Translations under genes and position numbers: made by a program
Notes under the pieces: model-generated
Database searches by the model: none
The model's input: only the letters and a program-made list of their open reading frames with translations
What the model was told of the DNA's origin: nothing
From: Ligilactobacillus sp900765635
Lineage (GTDB): Bacteria > Bacillota > Bacilli > Lactobacillales > Lactobacillaceae
DNA: 64,000 nucleotides
Direction: 5' to 3'
Assembly (NCBI RefSeq): GCF_949152225.1
Contig: NZ_CASCJC010000001.1
Coordinates: forward strand, 1,760,650-1,824,649
Shown here: in pieces, positions 1 to 7,852 of the stretch
Layout of the letters: each line of letters starts with the position of its first letter
Position numbering within the stretch: the stretch's first letter is position 1

Positions 1-27
1 TTAGAAAATAAGAAAGGATAAAGCATC

Positions 28-585
28 ATGCGTGACCAACAAAATACTTTTCGAGCTTTGATTTTAACTGGTCTTTTTGCAGCGATTATTTATATCGGAG
101 TTTGGACTTTACGAATTCCTATTCCAGCGATGGTCGGGCGCCCGTTCATCCACTTTGGAAATACTTTAACCGCTGTTGCAATCTTATTTTTAGGCCTTCG
201 AAATGGAATGTTAGCCGGAATTATTGGCTTAGGTGGCTTTGATATCTTAAATGGCTATGCTGCAACATCGTGGCTGACGATGCTTGAAGTCGTAGTTGTG
301 GCTTTGATAATTTCCGGACTTTTCAAGATGCTCAAATACAACGACAGTAAAAGAAATATCATCTTATTAGCTATTGTTGCTGGGGTAACAAAGATTTTCA
401 CTTCTTATTTTACCTCGATTATCGAAGCCTTAATGGCTGGGACATTATTAAAAACAGCCTTAGTTGCATCGTTTTTAAGTTTGCCTGCAACAGTCATTAA
501 TTCTATTTCTACTGCGATTTGTACACCGATTCTTTATTTCTTTGTCAAATCCGTGTTTAATACCGTTCAAAAACGTCAGAGATAA
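28..585 (+). CDS. ECF transporter S-component-like membrane protein
   Basis: This is a 185-residue, very hydrophobic protein with about five to six membrane segments. Small all-helical proteins with an Arg-rich first loop and repeated Gly-rich helices are typical of the substrate-binding S-components of energy-coupling-factor vitamin transporters, which share an EcfA-EcfA'-EcfT module encoded elsewhere. A GAAAGGA ribosome site lies 8-10 bases before the ATG. It appears monocistronic here: a hairpin followed by a T-run lies at about 610-645, before a tRNA gene. The substrate cannot be read from the sequence. The family assignment rests on size and hydrophobic pattern only; an unrelated small membrane protein is possible. 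Confidence 0.6.
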   Translation: MRDQQNTFRALILTGLFAAIIYIGVWTLRIPIPAMVGRPFIHFGNTLTAVAILFLGLRNGMLAGIIGLGGFDILNGYAATSWLTMLEVVVVALIISGLFKMLKYNDSKRNIILLAIVAGVTKIFTSYFTSIIEALMAGTLLKTALVASFLSLPATVINSISTAICTPILYFFVKSVFNTVQKRQR

Positions 586-607
586 AATTAAACAATTAAA
601 TCATCCT

Positions 608-645
608 ACAAATATTGTGGCTTATTAAGTCGCAATATTTTTTTT
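608..645 (+). terminator. Rho-independent terminator after the ECF-like gene
   Basis: An imperfect stem (AATATTG...CGCAATATT) around a TGGCTTATTAAGT region is followed by a run of T. It lies between the S-component-like gene and the tRNA gene. Confidence 0.6.
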
Positions 646-697
646 GTAAATCTCTTGCTTTTTGAGCTAAAAACTGGCATAATAATTTAAGTATTCT

Positions 698-770
698 GGG
701 TGGTTAGCTCAGCTGGCAGAGCAACGGACTCTTAATCCGTGGGTCCAGGGTTCGATCCCCTGACCACCCA
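698..770 (+). tRNA. tRNA-Lys (anticodon CTT)
   Basis: The 73-nt cloverleaf has acceptor arms GGGTGGT and ACCACCC, a D-arm TTAGCTCAGCTGGCAGAG, an anticodon stem ACGGA/TCCGT around loop CTCTTAA (anticodon CTT), and a T-arm with GGTTCGATCC. The discriminator base is A and CCA is not encoded. The sequence is identical to the copy at 45713-45785. It reads AAG lysine codons. Confidence 0.97.
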
Positions 771-812
771 TTTTAACCATATTATGTAATTTTAATATCA
801 CATACACTCCTA

Positions 813-841
813 TGCTCGGTTAATCACCGAGCATTTTTTTG
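813..841 (+). terminator. Terminator downstream of tRNA-Lys
   Basis: A perfect stem GCTCGGT/ACCGAGC around a TAATC loop is followed by seven T residues, about 45 bp after the tRNA. Confidence 0.85.
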
Positions 842-902
842 CCTCTTTGCCATATCAAACTGATGCAGTAGTCACCAAAAATTAAAATTATTGATTTTAA
901 AA

Positions 903-940
903 CTCTCTTTACTGTTTTTCCAGTAAGGAGGGTTTTTGTT
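903..940 (+). terminator. Second hairpin with T-run
   Basis: CTCTTTACTG...CAGTAAGGAG forms an imperfect stem followed by GGTTTTTG. It may be a backup terminator for rightward transcription. No gene lies between it and the previous terminator. Confidence 0.5.
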
Positions 941-986
941 TTGTCTTTAAAGCTAGTTGAGCTCACACAGCGTACAAAACAAAAAA

Positions 987-1025
987 AGTTTCGCAAACTT
1001 AGTTATCTAAACTTGCGAAACTTCT
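987..1025 (-). terminator. Terminator of the 4394-1042 beta-glucoside operon
   Basis: AGTTTCGCAAACTTAG and its complement CTAAACTTGCGAAACTT form a long stem just 3' of the EIIC stop codon. On the minus strand the stem is followed by a T-rich stretch, the usual layout for the end of a leftward operon. Confidence 0.75.
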
Positions 1026-1041
1026 AAAAGCTTTATATATT

Positions 1042-2409
1042 TTATTGTTTAGCGGCTAATTCTTTGGCCTTAGCTTGTTCTTCTTTGTAAAGTTTACCAT
1101 CGTAAAACTTGAAGAATGGATAATAAATTAAGGTTGCTACTACAGCAGTTACCACGCCTAAAACAGCTCCACGCCAGTCACCACCAGTTCCGATAAAACC
1201 AGAAATCCCGATTGGTGTTGGCCATGGCACTTGCGCAATTACGGCATGAACCATATGCAACTTAATCGCAAAATAACCGATTGAAGCAGCTGCCATTGGG
1301 GCTAAGAAGAATGGAATCGCCATATAAGCATTGTAAACCATTGGCAAACCAAAGACGATTGGTTCATTAATGTTAAAGAATGATGGTACTAAAGCAGCCC
1401 GACTTAAAGCCTTCAATTGTGCTGATTTAGCAAACAAGGTCATTGTCAACACTAAACCTAAAGTTGCACCAGAACCCCCGATAGTAACAAACATGTTGTT
1501 AAATTCACCAGCAAATGGAATATTTGCACCATGAGCATTAGCTTGCATGTTGGACAATACGATTGGGGTTAAGAATGAAGTTACGATGTTAGCACCATGA
1601 ATACCGACAATCCATAGGGCATGAATCAAGAAGTAAATCACCATTAAACCTAACCACGTATTAGTCAAGTTAGTAACAAAACTAAATGGAATAGCAATCA
1701 TATTAAAGATATCTGTGCCTAAAGCTACTAAAGTCCCATTAATTGCTAAAACAACGATAGATAAAAGAGCTGTTGGAATCAATGCTGTAAATGAGCGTGA
1801 AACCCCTGCAGGTACAGTTGGAGGCATCTTGATAACCCAGTTATTTTTAACACATAGACAGTATAATTTAACTGCGATAATCGACATGATGATCGCCGTA
1901 AAGATCCCACTTGTACCTAAACGTTGAATAATTGTGTCCATCCGATAACCGTGAATAACTGTTTCACTCTTATTAATAGATTCAAGTAAGCTCATCGTGC
2001 CACCTTTAATAACGAATTCAGGTAAACACATGAAAAAGGCAAACATTGAAAGTAAAGCACCGTTTAATGGGTTAACATCGATTTTTTCTTCTTGAGCTTG
2101 AATCGAGGTGTATTCATAACCAAACACCAACCCAAAGTATAAAGCCAAAATCCCCATCGTGCTGACGTTAGCAACCATGTAAAGATCGCTAATTTTGAAA
2201 AACGTTGCTTCAAAGAAGTTTTCTAAAACTGGAAAAGCTTGGGGCAAAACATTTAATACCAAAAACATCGAACCAACGATCGTAAATGGAATCGACGCCA
2301 TCCCGGCTGCCATAACGGCACGCACAATGCGAAATTGGGAGAGCTTACCCATTGGACCCATCAAATATTTTTCTAAAAACTGAAATGCTTTATTATTTCC
2401 ATTATCCAT
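1042..2409 (-). CDS. PTS lactose/cellobiose-family sugar permease, EIIC
   Basis: The 455-residue integral membrane permease carries sugar across the membrane while its EIIA and EIIB partners phosphorylate it. About ten hydrophobic segments are visible. The family signatures are present: a VPAGVSRSFTALIP stretch around residue 200, an IHGANIV motif near residue 270 and FNINEPIVFGLP near residue 345. The Glu of NEP is the conserved substrate-site residue of this EIIC family. The start ATG has AAAGGA nine bases upstream. The gene is last in an operon with a GH1 6-phospho-beta-glucosidase, so a beta-glucoside such as cellobiose or an aryl glucoside is the likely substrate. No EIIA or EIIB gene is adjacent; the EIIA/EIIB pair at 38542-39247 shares this operon's operator and is a plausible partner. 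Confidence 0.9.
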   Translation of the reverse strand: MDNGNNKAFQFLEKYLMGPMGKLSQFRIVRAVMAAGMASIPFTIVGSMFLVLNVLPQAFPVLENFFEATFFKISDLYMVANVSTMGILALYFGLVFGYEYTSIQAQEEKIDVNPLNGALLSMFAFFMCLPEFVIKGGTMSLLESINKSETVIHGYRMDTIIQRLGTSGIFTAIIMSIIAVKLYCLCVKNNWVIKMPPTVPAGVSRSFTALIPTALLSIVVLAINGTLVALGTDIFNMIAIPFSFVTNLTNTWLGLMVIYFLIHALWIVGIHGANIVTSFLTPIVLSNMQANAHGANIPFAGEFNNMFVTIGGSGATLGLVLTMTLFAKSAQLKALSRAALVPSFFNINEPIVFGLPMVYNAYMAIPFFLAPMAAASIGYFAIKLHMVHAVIAQVPWPTPIGISGFIGTGGDWRGAVLGVVTAVVATLIYYPFFKFYDGKLYKEEQAKAKELAAKQ

Positions 2410-2438
2410 AACTCAAAATCCTTTCTATACTCATTTGA

Positions 2439-2918
2439 TCACTGAATCGACGCTTCAAAATCTTTGAGCGCTTTAAAATAGCGATCTTGATCATGAGCAA
2501 TCTTAAACAGTTTGCGTTCAACGACTATACAACCAATACTGCCAACTACTAGCAAAATGGCTAAGGCCCCTTTTCCGGTTGGCTTGATAAAAGGATACAA
2601 ATTCGTAAATAACGGTGTATACAAGCTGATTAACAGACAAATGTTAATGCTCAACTGCAACCAATAATACCAATATGCTTGGGGCAAATGGCGACTAGGT
2701 TGACGGTATTGCTTAACTTGCTCGGCACATACTAAAACCAAACCAACAAGTAAGCAAGCTGGCAAAATAAGCGTCATCTTGCGCATACTTGCTAGCAAGA
2801 TCAACCAGTAAAGATTCATGAAAAAATAGCCTGCCGTAAAGTAGCGCACCAATAAATAGCGGTTAAAATGCATATTACGCAAACTCGTTTGCCTTTGTTT
2901 AGCTTGTCTTGACGTCAT
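2439..2918 (-). CDS. Small membrane protein in beta-glucoside PTS operon, function unknown
   Basis: The 159-residue protein has a basic N-terminus (about residues 1-22), then roughly four hydrophobic segments (about 25-45, 48-65, 85-105, 115-135), and a charged C-terminal helix ending in KALKDFEASIQ. I do not recognise a named family. The ribosome site AAAGGAA lies about ten bases before the ATG. It sits between the GH1 and EIIC genes with gaps of 36 and 29 bp, so it is co-transcribed with them and is probably an accessory to the permease. The sequence gives no catalytic motif. Confidence 0.8.
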   Translation of the reverse strand: MTSRQAKQRQTSLRNMHFNRYLLVRYFTAGYFFMNLYWLILLASMRKMTLILPACLLVGLVLVCAEQVKQYRQPSRHLPQAYWYYWLQLSINICLLISLYTPLFTNLYPFIKPTGKGALAILLVVGSIGCIVVERKLFKIAHDQDRYFKALKDFEASIQ

Positions 2919-2954
2919 TTTGAATCGTTCCTTTCGTACTTAACAACTATTGTT

Positions 2955-4394
2955 TTATGCTAAATCTGCACCATTTGTCTTGATAACTTTTTGATACCAG
3001 TAAAATGAATCCTTGCGTGAACGCGCCAAAGTTCCGTTACCTTCATCATCTTTGTCGACATAGATAAAACCATAGCGCTTAGACATTTGTCCTGTTCCTG
3101 CAGATACTAAATCAATGCAACCCCATGGAGTATAACCCATCAAATCTACACCATCTTCAAGCACGGCTTTTTTAACTTCTTGTATATGTGCCCGTAGATA
3201 ATCAATACGGTATGGATCATGGATGCTGCCGTCTGCTTGTACCTCATCGACGGCGCCTAACCCATTTTCTACGATGAACAATGGAAGATGATAACGGTCT
3301 GTCAAAAGATTTAAGCTGTAACGCAAACCGACCGGATCGATTGGCCAACCCCAATCACTGGCTTTGAGGTTTGGATTTTCCACTTGGGCTTCATGCGGAT
3401 CTGTGAGTTGGTCGACACTAACTTTTTGGGATGAAACGCTCATCGATTGATAGTAACTAAAACCAACATAATCGACGGTCCCTTCGCTTAAAACGATTCG
3501 ATCTTCGGCCGTGATATCTGGTCTAAAGCCTTTTTTCGTGATATAAGCTTCGATGCCCGCTGGATAATAGCCCCAAACTTGCACATCGGAAAACCAGTTG
3601 CGACGTTGATCGACTCTTTGTGCCAACAAGACATCTTCGGGATTAGAAGTAGCCGGATAAACCGGGGTGTAGTTGATCATCGTCCCAATCATGAAATCAG
3701 GATTGATCTTTTTACCTTCCTTAACCGCTAACGCACTTGCCACTAATTCGTAATGGGCCGCCTGAAACATTTGGGCTTCGTTGTCTAACTCGTTATCTAA
3801 CAACAAGCCTGAATTGGTACACATCAAAAAATCATTGTTAAAGCTACTTTGATTATCGATTTCGTTAAAGGTCATCCAGTATTTAACCTTGTCTTTGTAA
3901 CGTTTAAAACATGTCACAGCAAATTTAACAAAAAAGTCGATACACTTACGATTAGCAAATCCACCATAAGCTTCTACCAGATGATATGGCATTTCAAAAT
4001 GTGCCAAGGTGATTACTGGTTCGATTCCATACTTGAGGCATTCGTCGAATAAATCATCGTAAAACTTTAACCCTGCTTCGTTTGGATTGGCATCATCCCC
4101 ATTTGGAAAGATACGTGTCCAAGCAATCGAAGTTCTAAAACATTTGAAGCCCATTTCAGCAAATAGCTTAACGTCTTCTTTATAATGGCTATAAAAATCA
4201 ATTGCCTCATGGTTAGGATAATTTTTACCAGGAAGTACACCTTTTGTGATTTCACGGGGCACACCATAAGCACCGGCCGTCATGACATCGGCAACCGAAA
4301 TACCTTTGCCATCGGCTTGCCACCCACCTTCTAGTTGATGAGCAGCGACCGCACCACCCCATAAAAAGCCTGCTGGAAATTGATTTGCACTCAT
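2955..4394 (-). CDS. 6-phospho-beta-glucosidase, glycoside hydrolase family 1
   Basis: This cytoplasmic enzyme (479 residues from the chosen start) hydrolyses beta-glucoside 6-phosphates delivered by the PTS to glucose 6-phosphate and an aglycone or glucose. GH1 landmarks are visible: FPAGFLWGGAVAAHQ at the N-terminus, the acid/base motif TFNEID and the nucleophile motif FIVENGLG. WGCIDLVSAGTGQMSKRYGF near the C-terminus is typical of the phospho-sugar-binding branch. The reading frame is open ten codons further upstream, but AAAGGAG lies just before the ATG at 4394, so that start is preferred. It is the first gene of a leftward operon with the small membrane protein and EIIC. Upstream lie a GntR-type operator (4476-4501) and cre-like sequences, consistent with induction plus catabolite repression. 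A paralogue lies at 36358-37839. Confidence 0.93.
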   Translation of the reverse strand: MSANQFPAGFLWGGAVAAHQLEGGWQADGKGISVADVMTAGAYGVPREITKGVLPGKNYPNHEAIDFYSHYKEDVKLFAEMGFKCFRTSIAWTRIFPNGDDANPNEAGLKFYDDLFDECLKYGIEPVITLAHFEMPYHLVEAYGGFANRKCIDFFVKFAVTCFKRYKDKVKYWMTFNEIDNQSSFNNDFLMCTNSGLLLDNELDNEAQMFQAAHYELVASALAVKEGKKINPDFMIGTMINYTPVYPATSNPEDVLLAQRVDQRRNWFSDVQVWGYYPAGIEAYITKKGFRPDITAEDRIVLSEGTVDYVGFSYYQSMSVSSQKVSVDQLTDPHEAQVENPNLKASDWGWPIDPVGLRYSLNLLTDRYHLPLFIVENGLGAVDEVQADGSIHDPYRIDYLRAHIQEVKKAVLEDGVDLMGYTPWGCIDLVSAGTGQMSKRYGFIYVDKDDEGNGTLARSRKDSFYWYQKVIKTNGADLA

Positions 4395-4432
4395 TTTAAG
4401 CACTCCTTTATCATGATTTTGCAAAAAACAAT

Positions 4433-4461
4433 TTGGAAACGTTAACTGTAAGTGTTTCCAT
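4433..4461 (-). promoter_or_regulatory. Two overlapping cre-like sites upstream of the GH1 operon
   Basis: TTGGAAACGTTAACT (4433-4447) and, on the other strand, ATGGAAACACTTACA (4447-4461) each differ by one position from the CcpA consensus WTGNAANCGNWNNCA. They lie 40-70 bp before the GH1 start codon, a position suited to catabolite repression. The prediction comes from consensus matching only. Confidence 0.5.
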
Positions 4462-4475
4462 AAAAGATTATAAGT

Positions 4476-4501
4476 TATTGGTACAAATTTTTCAAGTGCC
4501 T
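4476..4501 (-). promoter_or_regulatory. Putative GntR operator, GH1-EIIC operon
   Basis: TATTGGTACAAATTTT followed by TCAAGTGCCT matches 24 of 26 bases of the element at 39344-39369, which lies between the divergent GntR and EIIB genes. It has inverted GGTAC/GTGCC arms. It sits about 80-110 bp before the GH1 start, in the promoter region. I infer that the GntR protein at 39395 controls both operons. Confidence 0.6.
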
Positions 4502-4563
4502 ACATCTAAAAAAATGACGGTTAATACAAAAAGTATCGCTTCAATTTTACAAAAAGCCTTATT

Positions 4564-4578
4564 TGCGTACGTTTTCAA
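4564..4578. promoter_or_regulatory. cre site between GH1 operon and histidine phosphatase
   Basis: TTGAAAACGTACGCA (minus strand) fits the CcpA consensus WTGNAANCGNWNNCA at every fixed position. It lies in the divergent intergenic region about 95 bp before the phosphatase start and 170 bp before the GH1 start, so it could serve either direction. Confidence 0.55.
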
Positions 4579-4672
4579 ACACCGATATTTATTTTTTTAA
4601 CTGTTTTTTCACCCTAAAAGTCAAAGTTCATGCTATATTGTAAAATATGAATATTTAAGAGAGATGAGAATT

Positions 4673-5344
4673 ATGACTTTAAATGTATACTTAGTCCGTC
4701 ATGGACAAACTTTTTTAAATCTATATAACCGCCTGCAAGGCTGGTGTGATTCGCCCTTGACTCCTAAGGGAATCAACGACGCACATAACGCTGGACAACA
4801 TCTCGCACATATCGCTTTTGATGCAGCCTATCACAGTGATACAACACGGGCGATGCGCACGTGCCAATATATTCTAGAAGAAAATGTTGCTACACCTGTC
4901 TTGCCTAACCCACAAATGTTGCGGAATTTTCGTGAACAAAGTTTTGGTTACTTTGAAGGCAATGATGCTGGTCAAACCTGGTTAATGGTTGGAGCTAGCC
5001 ATGGTTGCCGTACCTATGATGAACTGATTGATAAATTCGGCGCAGCTGCCACACGTGATTTTTTGAAACAAACAGACCCTTTCCACCATTGTGAAAACGA
5101 TCAAGAATACTGGCAACGTATCCAGGCTGGCTTTGATTATCTTTATCAACACCACACCGATGGTCAAAATATCTTACTTGTCAGCCACAGTATTACAATT
5201 CGAACAATTGTCGATCGTTTTGCTCCCGAATATCAAGCACCCAAAAACGGCCCTAAAAACGGTGCAGTAACTAAACTAGCCTTAAAGCAAGGAAAAATTG
5301 AGGTCTGCTATTATAATCACTATCAAGAAACGCAAAACTACTAA
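4673..5344 (+). CDS. Histidine phosphatase family protein (phosphoglycerate mutase-like)
   Basis: This is a 223-residue enzyme of the histidine phosphatase superfamily. The catalytic LVRHGQT motif is at residues 6-12, a second basic/His cluster lies in SDTTRAMRTC, and LLVSHSITIR near residue 175 carries the second catalytic His. This branch includes cofactor-dependent phosphoglycerate mutase-like phosphatases acting on phospho-sugars; the true substrate is unknown. The ATG at 4673 is preferred over the in-frame ATG at 4664 because AGAGAG lies nine bases before it. The gene is divergent from the GH1 operon. A related phosphatase at 37874 sits in the other GH1 operon, and both share a QGWCDSPLT segment just after the catalytic motif, so a role tied to beta-glucoside use is possible. 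Confidence 0.85.
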   Translation: MTLNVYLVRHGQTFLNLYNRLQGWCDSPLTPKGINDAHNAGQHLAHIAFDAAYHSDTTRAMRTCQYILEENVATPVLPNPQMLRNFREQSFGYFEGNDAGQTWLMVGASHGCRTYDELIDKFGAAATRDFLKQTDPFHHCENDQEYWQRIQAGFDYLYQHHTDGQNILLVSHSITIRTIVDRFAPEYQAPKNGPKNGAVTKLALKQGKIEVCYYNHYQETQNY

Positions 5345-5431
5345 ACTCTTTTATCTTGTACTATACTGTATAAAAAGATGCTGCGTTAATTTTCAAACAA
5401 CCCATGGAGCTTTTAAAATTTTTAGATCAAC

Positions 5432-5464
5432 AAAAAAAGACAAGGATGATCCTTGTCTTTTTTT
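5432..5464. terminator. Bidirectional terminator between phosphatase and anion permease
   Basis: AAAAAAAGACAAGG/CCTTGTCTTTTTTT forms a perfect stem around ATGAT. A-tracts and T-tracts flank both sides, which suits convergent genes ending at 5344 (+) and 5469 (-). Confidence 0.9.
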
Positions 5465-5468
5465 AGGC

Positions 5469-6572
5469 CTAAAGTCCTAAACTACATAATAAAGCTAAAA
5501 AAATGATATTCCACAATGAAAAAATCAATAAGAAACGCCCTTTTTGTTCAGGGTAATTAGCGACTAATTGTTTATACGAAATCAAACTAGCCATCGAGGC
5601 GATCAACGTTCCTAAACCACCCAAATTAGTGCCAATCAACAAGCTTTGATAGTCATGACTAAACCCTGCTAATAATAAGGCTGCCGGCACGTTACTGATG
5701 ACTTGGCTAACCAAGATAGCCACCCCGCGCACATTTTGGGCTAACACGTGTTGAATCAAGTGACTAAACGCGTCCACACGGGCCAGATTTCCAATAAAAA
5801 TAAAAAAGCACACAAAAGTCAGCAATAAACTATAATCAACTTGCCCTAAAAGCTTGCGATTTTCAAATAAAATGGCTAAAAGAATCACCAACAATAATTC
5901 TAACGGTGGTAAAATCTTGGCGACACTTAGCAGACATACTAAAAATAAACCCCAATAATAAGCTAGTTTACGCGTATTTAATTGCAGTTGATTTGGATTA
6001 ACCTTAACAGTTAAGACTTGCTTTGGGAAAAAAAGCCAAACGCTAATAACCAAACCAAATGCTGCTAATAAAGTATACGGCAATAAAACAGCCACAAACT
6101 GTGGCAAAGAAAAACCTGAAATCGAATATAAGTAAAGATTTTGCGGATTGCCAATCGGTGTCAACATACTACCTAAATTACTTGCAATCGTCATTAAGGT
6201 AATCACTAAACAGACACTTGCTTGCATCTTAGCTAGCCTTAAAACCAATAAAGCCAGCGGGACAAAGGTTAACAAGGCTACATCGTTAGTAATCAGCATG
6301 CTACTAAAAAAACACAAGAAAACCAAGGTTAACACTAGGCTGCGTTTAGTTTGGATTTTTTGTAATAAAGCTTCTCCTATGTATTCAAAAAACGCTTGTT
6401 GTTTTAAACCGGCCATCACCGCCATCAAACAAAAAAGTACAATCAACGTATGCCAGTCTAAATAATTTAAATACGCCGCATCTGGTTTTATTAAAAAACA
6501 TGAAAAAATGGCTAATAAAAAAGCCACTCCTAAGACTGTTTCCTTCTTAAAAAAAGTGATGATTTTTGTCAA
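5469..6572 (-). CDS. SLC13/ArsB-NhaD-type anion permease
   Basis: The 367-residue polytopic membrane protein has about ten to eleven hydrophobic segments. Signature stretches of the ion-transporter superfamily (citrate/arsenite/sodium-proton permeases) are visible: MLITNDVALLTFVPLALLVL around residues 92-111 and NLGSMLTPIGNPQNLYLY around 145-162; the second half repeats the pattern with SQVISNVPAALLLAG and TNLGGLGTLIASMAS. It is a little shorter than the usual 400-430 residues but appears complete. The transported ion cannot be assigned; related Lactobacillus proteins are usually annotated as carboxylate or anion transporters. The gene stands alone, with a terminator downstream and an AT-rich gap before tspO. 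Confidence 0.8.
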   Translation of the reverse strand: MTKIITFFKKETVLGVAFLLAIFSCFLIKPDAAYLNYLDWHTLIVLFCLMAVMAGLKQQAFFEYIGEALLQKIQTKRSLVLTLVFLCFFSSMLITNDVALLTFVPLALLVLRLAKMQASVCLVITLMTIASNLGSMLTPIGNPQNLYLYSISGFSLPQFVAVLLPYTLLAAFGLVISVWLFFPKQVLTVKVNPNQLQLNTRKLAYYWGLFLVCLLSVAKILPPLELLLVILLAILFENRKLLGQVDYSLLLTFVCFFIFIGNLARVDAFSHLIQHVLAQNVRGVAILVSQVISNVPAALLLAGFSHDYQSLLIGTNLGGLGTLIASMASLISYKQLVANYPEQKGRFLLIFSLWNIIFLALLCSLGL

Positions 6573-6642
6573 TTATATTCCCCTCTTTGATCAGCTTAAC
6601 AACAAAATCTTATCACACTCTTTTTAAGCTTTGAAGTCCCAA

Positions 6643-7113
6643 TTAATTTAACCAAGCCACTCCTAAAGTCAAATAACTAGCAAATAAAATCCATAATAGA
6701 TATGGCCAAAGCAACCAACTAGCCCAACGATTGACTTGCTTGAGATAATAAATCAAATAAGCAACAACAAGATCTAAGATAATAATCAAACCAAAACCTA
6801 ACCAATAAGCACTACCACTAAAAAAGACAATGCTCCAAATAAAATTAATCAGCATTTGTAAAAAATACAAACCACATCCTAAGGCCTTAGGGCTTGTTTT
6901 AGTTTGCCAAAATAAATAAAACGATACCGCAATACTCAAATATAATAACGGCCAAACAATTCCAAACAAATAATTGGGCGGTGCTAATGGTGGTAAAACT
7001 AAATTGGCATAGACTTGCTTGATATCACCAGCAAAAAGGGCCGATAAGCCTCCAAGTCCTTCGACAACAATAATGATGACAATTAAGCCACCAAAACGTT
7101 TTAGACGTTGCAT
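6643..7113 (-). CDS. tspO: TspO/MBR family tryptophan-rich sensory protein
   Basis: The 156-residue, five-helix membrane protein shows the TspO pattern: a GGLSALF segment, NLVLPPLAPPNYLFGIVWPLLYLSIAVSFYLFW with its conserved PP..P..W, and a helix with NFIWSIVFF. TspO proteins bind porphyrins and related ligands; their role in lactic acid bacteria is not established. The frame is open nine codons further upstream, but GGAGG lies just before the ATG at 7113, so that start is chosen. The gene is divergent from marR, and the two palindromic operators at 7183-7232 lie between them, so MarR may also control tspO. Confidence 0.88.
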   Translation of the reverse strand: MQRLKRFGGLIVIIIVVEGLGGLSALFAGDIKQVYANLVLPPLAPPNYLFGIVWPLLYLSIAVSFYLFWQTKTSPKALGCGLYFLQMLINFIWSIVFFSGSAYWLGFGLIIILDLVVAYLIYYLKQVNRWASWLLWPYLLWILFASYLTLGVAWLN

Positions 7114-7182
7114 AACCTCGCCTCCATTTCTTAACTTCATTATAGTCTTAAAAAAAGATTTCCTCTAATAATTCAACTCATT

Positions 7183-7200
7183 TTAACAGGTACCTGTCAA
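7183..7200. promoter_or_regulatory. MarR-type operator, site 1
   Basis: TTAACAGGTACCTGTCAA is a near-perfect palindrome centred on GGTACC. It nearly repeats the site 34 bp downstream, and both sit in the tspO-marR divergent region. MarR dimers classically bind such 16-20 bp palindromes. Confidence 0.7.
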
Positions 7201-7216
7201 AAAGTTCTTGCATTTA

Positions 7217-7232
7217 TAACCGGTACCTGTTA
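7217..7232. promoter_or_regulatory. MarR-type operator, site 2
   Basis: TAACCGGTACCTGTTA shares the GGTACCTGT core with site 1. It lies 36 bp before the marR start codon, where the promoter is expected. The 34-bp centre-to-centre spacing is about three helical turns, which would put two dimers on the same DNA face. Confidence 0.7.
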
Positions 7233-7268
7233 AACTTTAAATATCAAATCACGAAAGTAGGTCACACA

Positions 7269-7832
7269 ATGGAGCAAAACACCGAACTATACGTTAAACT
7301 CTATCAGCTGAATCATTTATTAAAAAAGACCTTCATTGCCGAAAATCATCAGCTTGATGGTATTCAAAACTTCAATTGGGGTCAAGGAAAAATCCTTGCC
7401 TTATTAAAAGCTAAGGATGGTTTATCAACCAAAGAAATGTCTTATCTTTTAGGTATTCGGACCTCTTCTTTAAACGAATCACTCGCTAAATTAGAAAAAA
7501 ATGGTTATATTACGCGTGAACCTTCGCTTAAAGATAAACGCATTATTCTTAACAAATTGACCGCTAAAGGGCAAAATTTGCAGCGTCCCCATACTAAAGT
7601 CGCTGATATTTTTGATTGTTTAGACAACCAACAACAACAAGCCTTCAAGGAATGCTTAGATTTGCTACTTGAAAAAACAAACGCTAAGCTCGAACAAATT
7701 CCTGGTATAAAAGATCAAAATGCTAAAAAACAAGAACTGTTAGCTAAGCTTTTTCAAGATCCAACAACTGATTTTAGCTGCTTTAATTTCATGGACGAAC
7801 TAGGTTCACTTGATTGTCCATATCATCAATAA
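7269..7832 (+). CDS. MarR family transcriptional regulator
   Basis: The 187-residue protein has a MarR-type winged helix-turn-helix at about residues 35-110: GKILALLKAKDGLSTKEMSYLLGIR, then TSSLNESLAKLEKNGYITREPS and the wing SLKDKRIILNKLTAKG. It carries an unusual C-terminal tail of about 45 residues that includes the stretch DFSCFNFMDELGSLDCPYH, with two Cys and two His that could sense redox or metal. It is the first gene of a two-gene operon with an MFS exporter 20 bp downstream, the standard layout for a regulator repressing its own drug pump. Two matching palindromes upstream are the likely operators. Confidence 0.9.
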   Translation: MEQNTELYVKLYQLNHLLKKTFIAENHQLDGIQNFNWGQGKILALLKAKDGLSTKEMSYLLGIRTSSLNESLAKLEKNGYITREPSLKDKRIILNKLTAKGQNLQRPHTKVADIFDCLDNQQQQAFKECLDLLLEKTNAKLEQIPGIKDQNAKKQELLAKLFQDPTTDFSCFNFMDELGSLDCPYHQ

Positions 7833-7852
7833 CTAACTGTGAGGGGAAAAAT

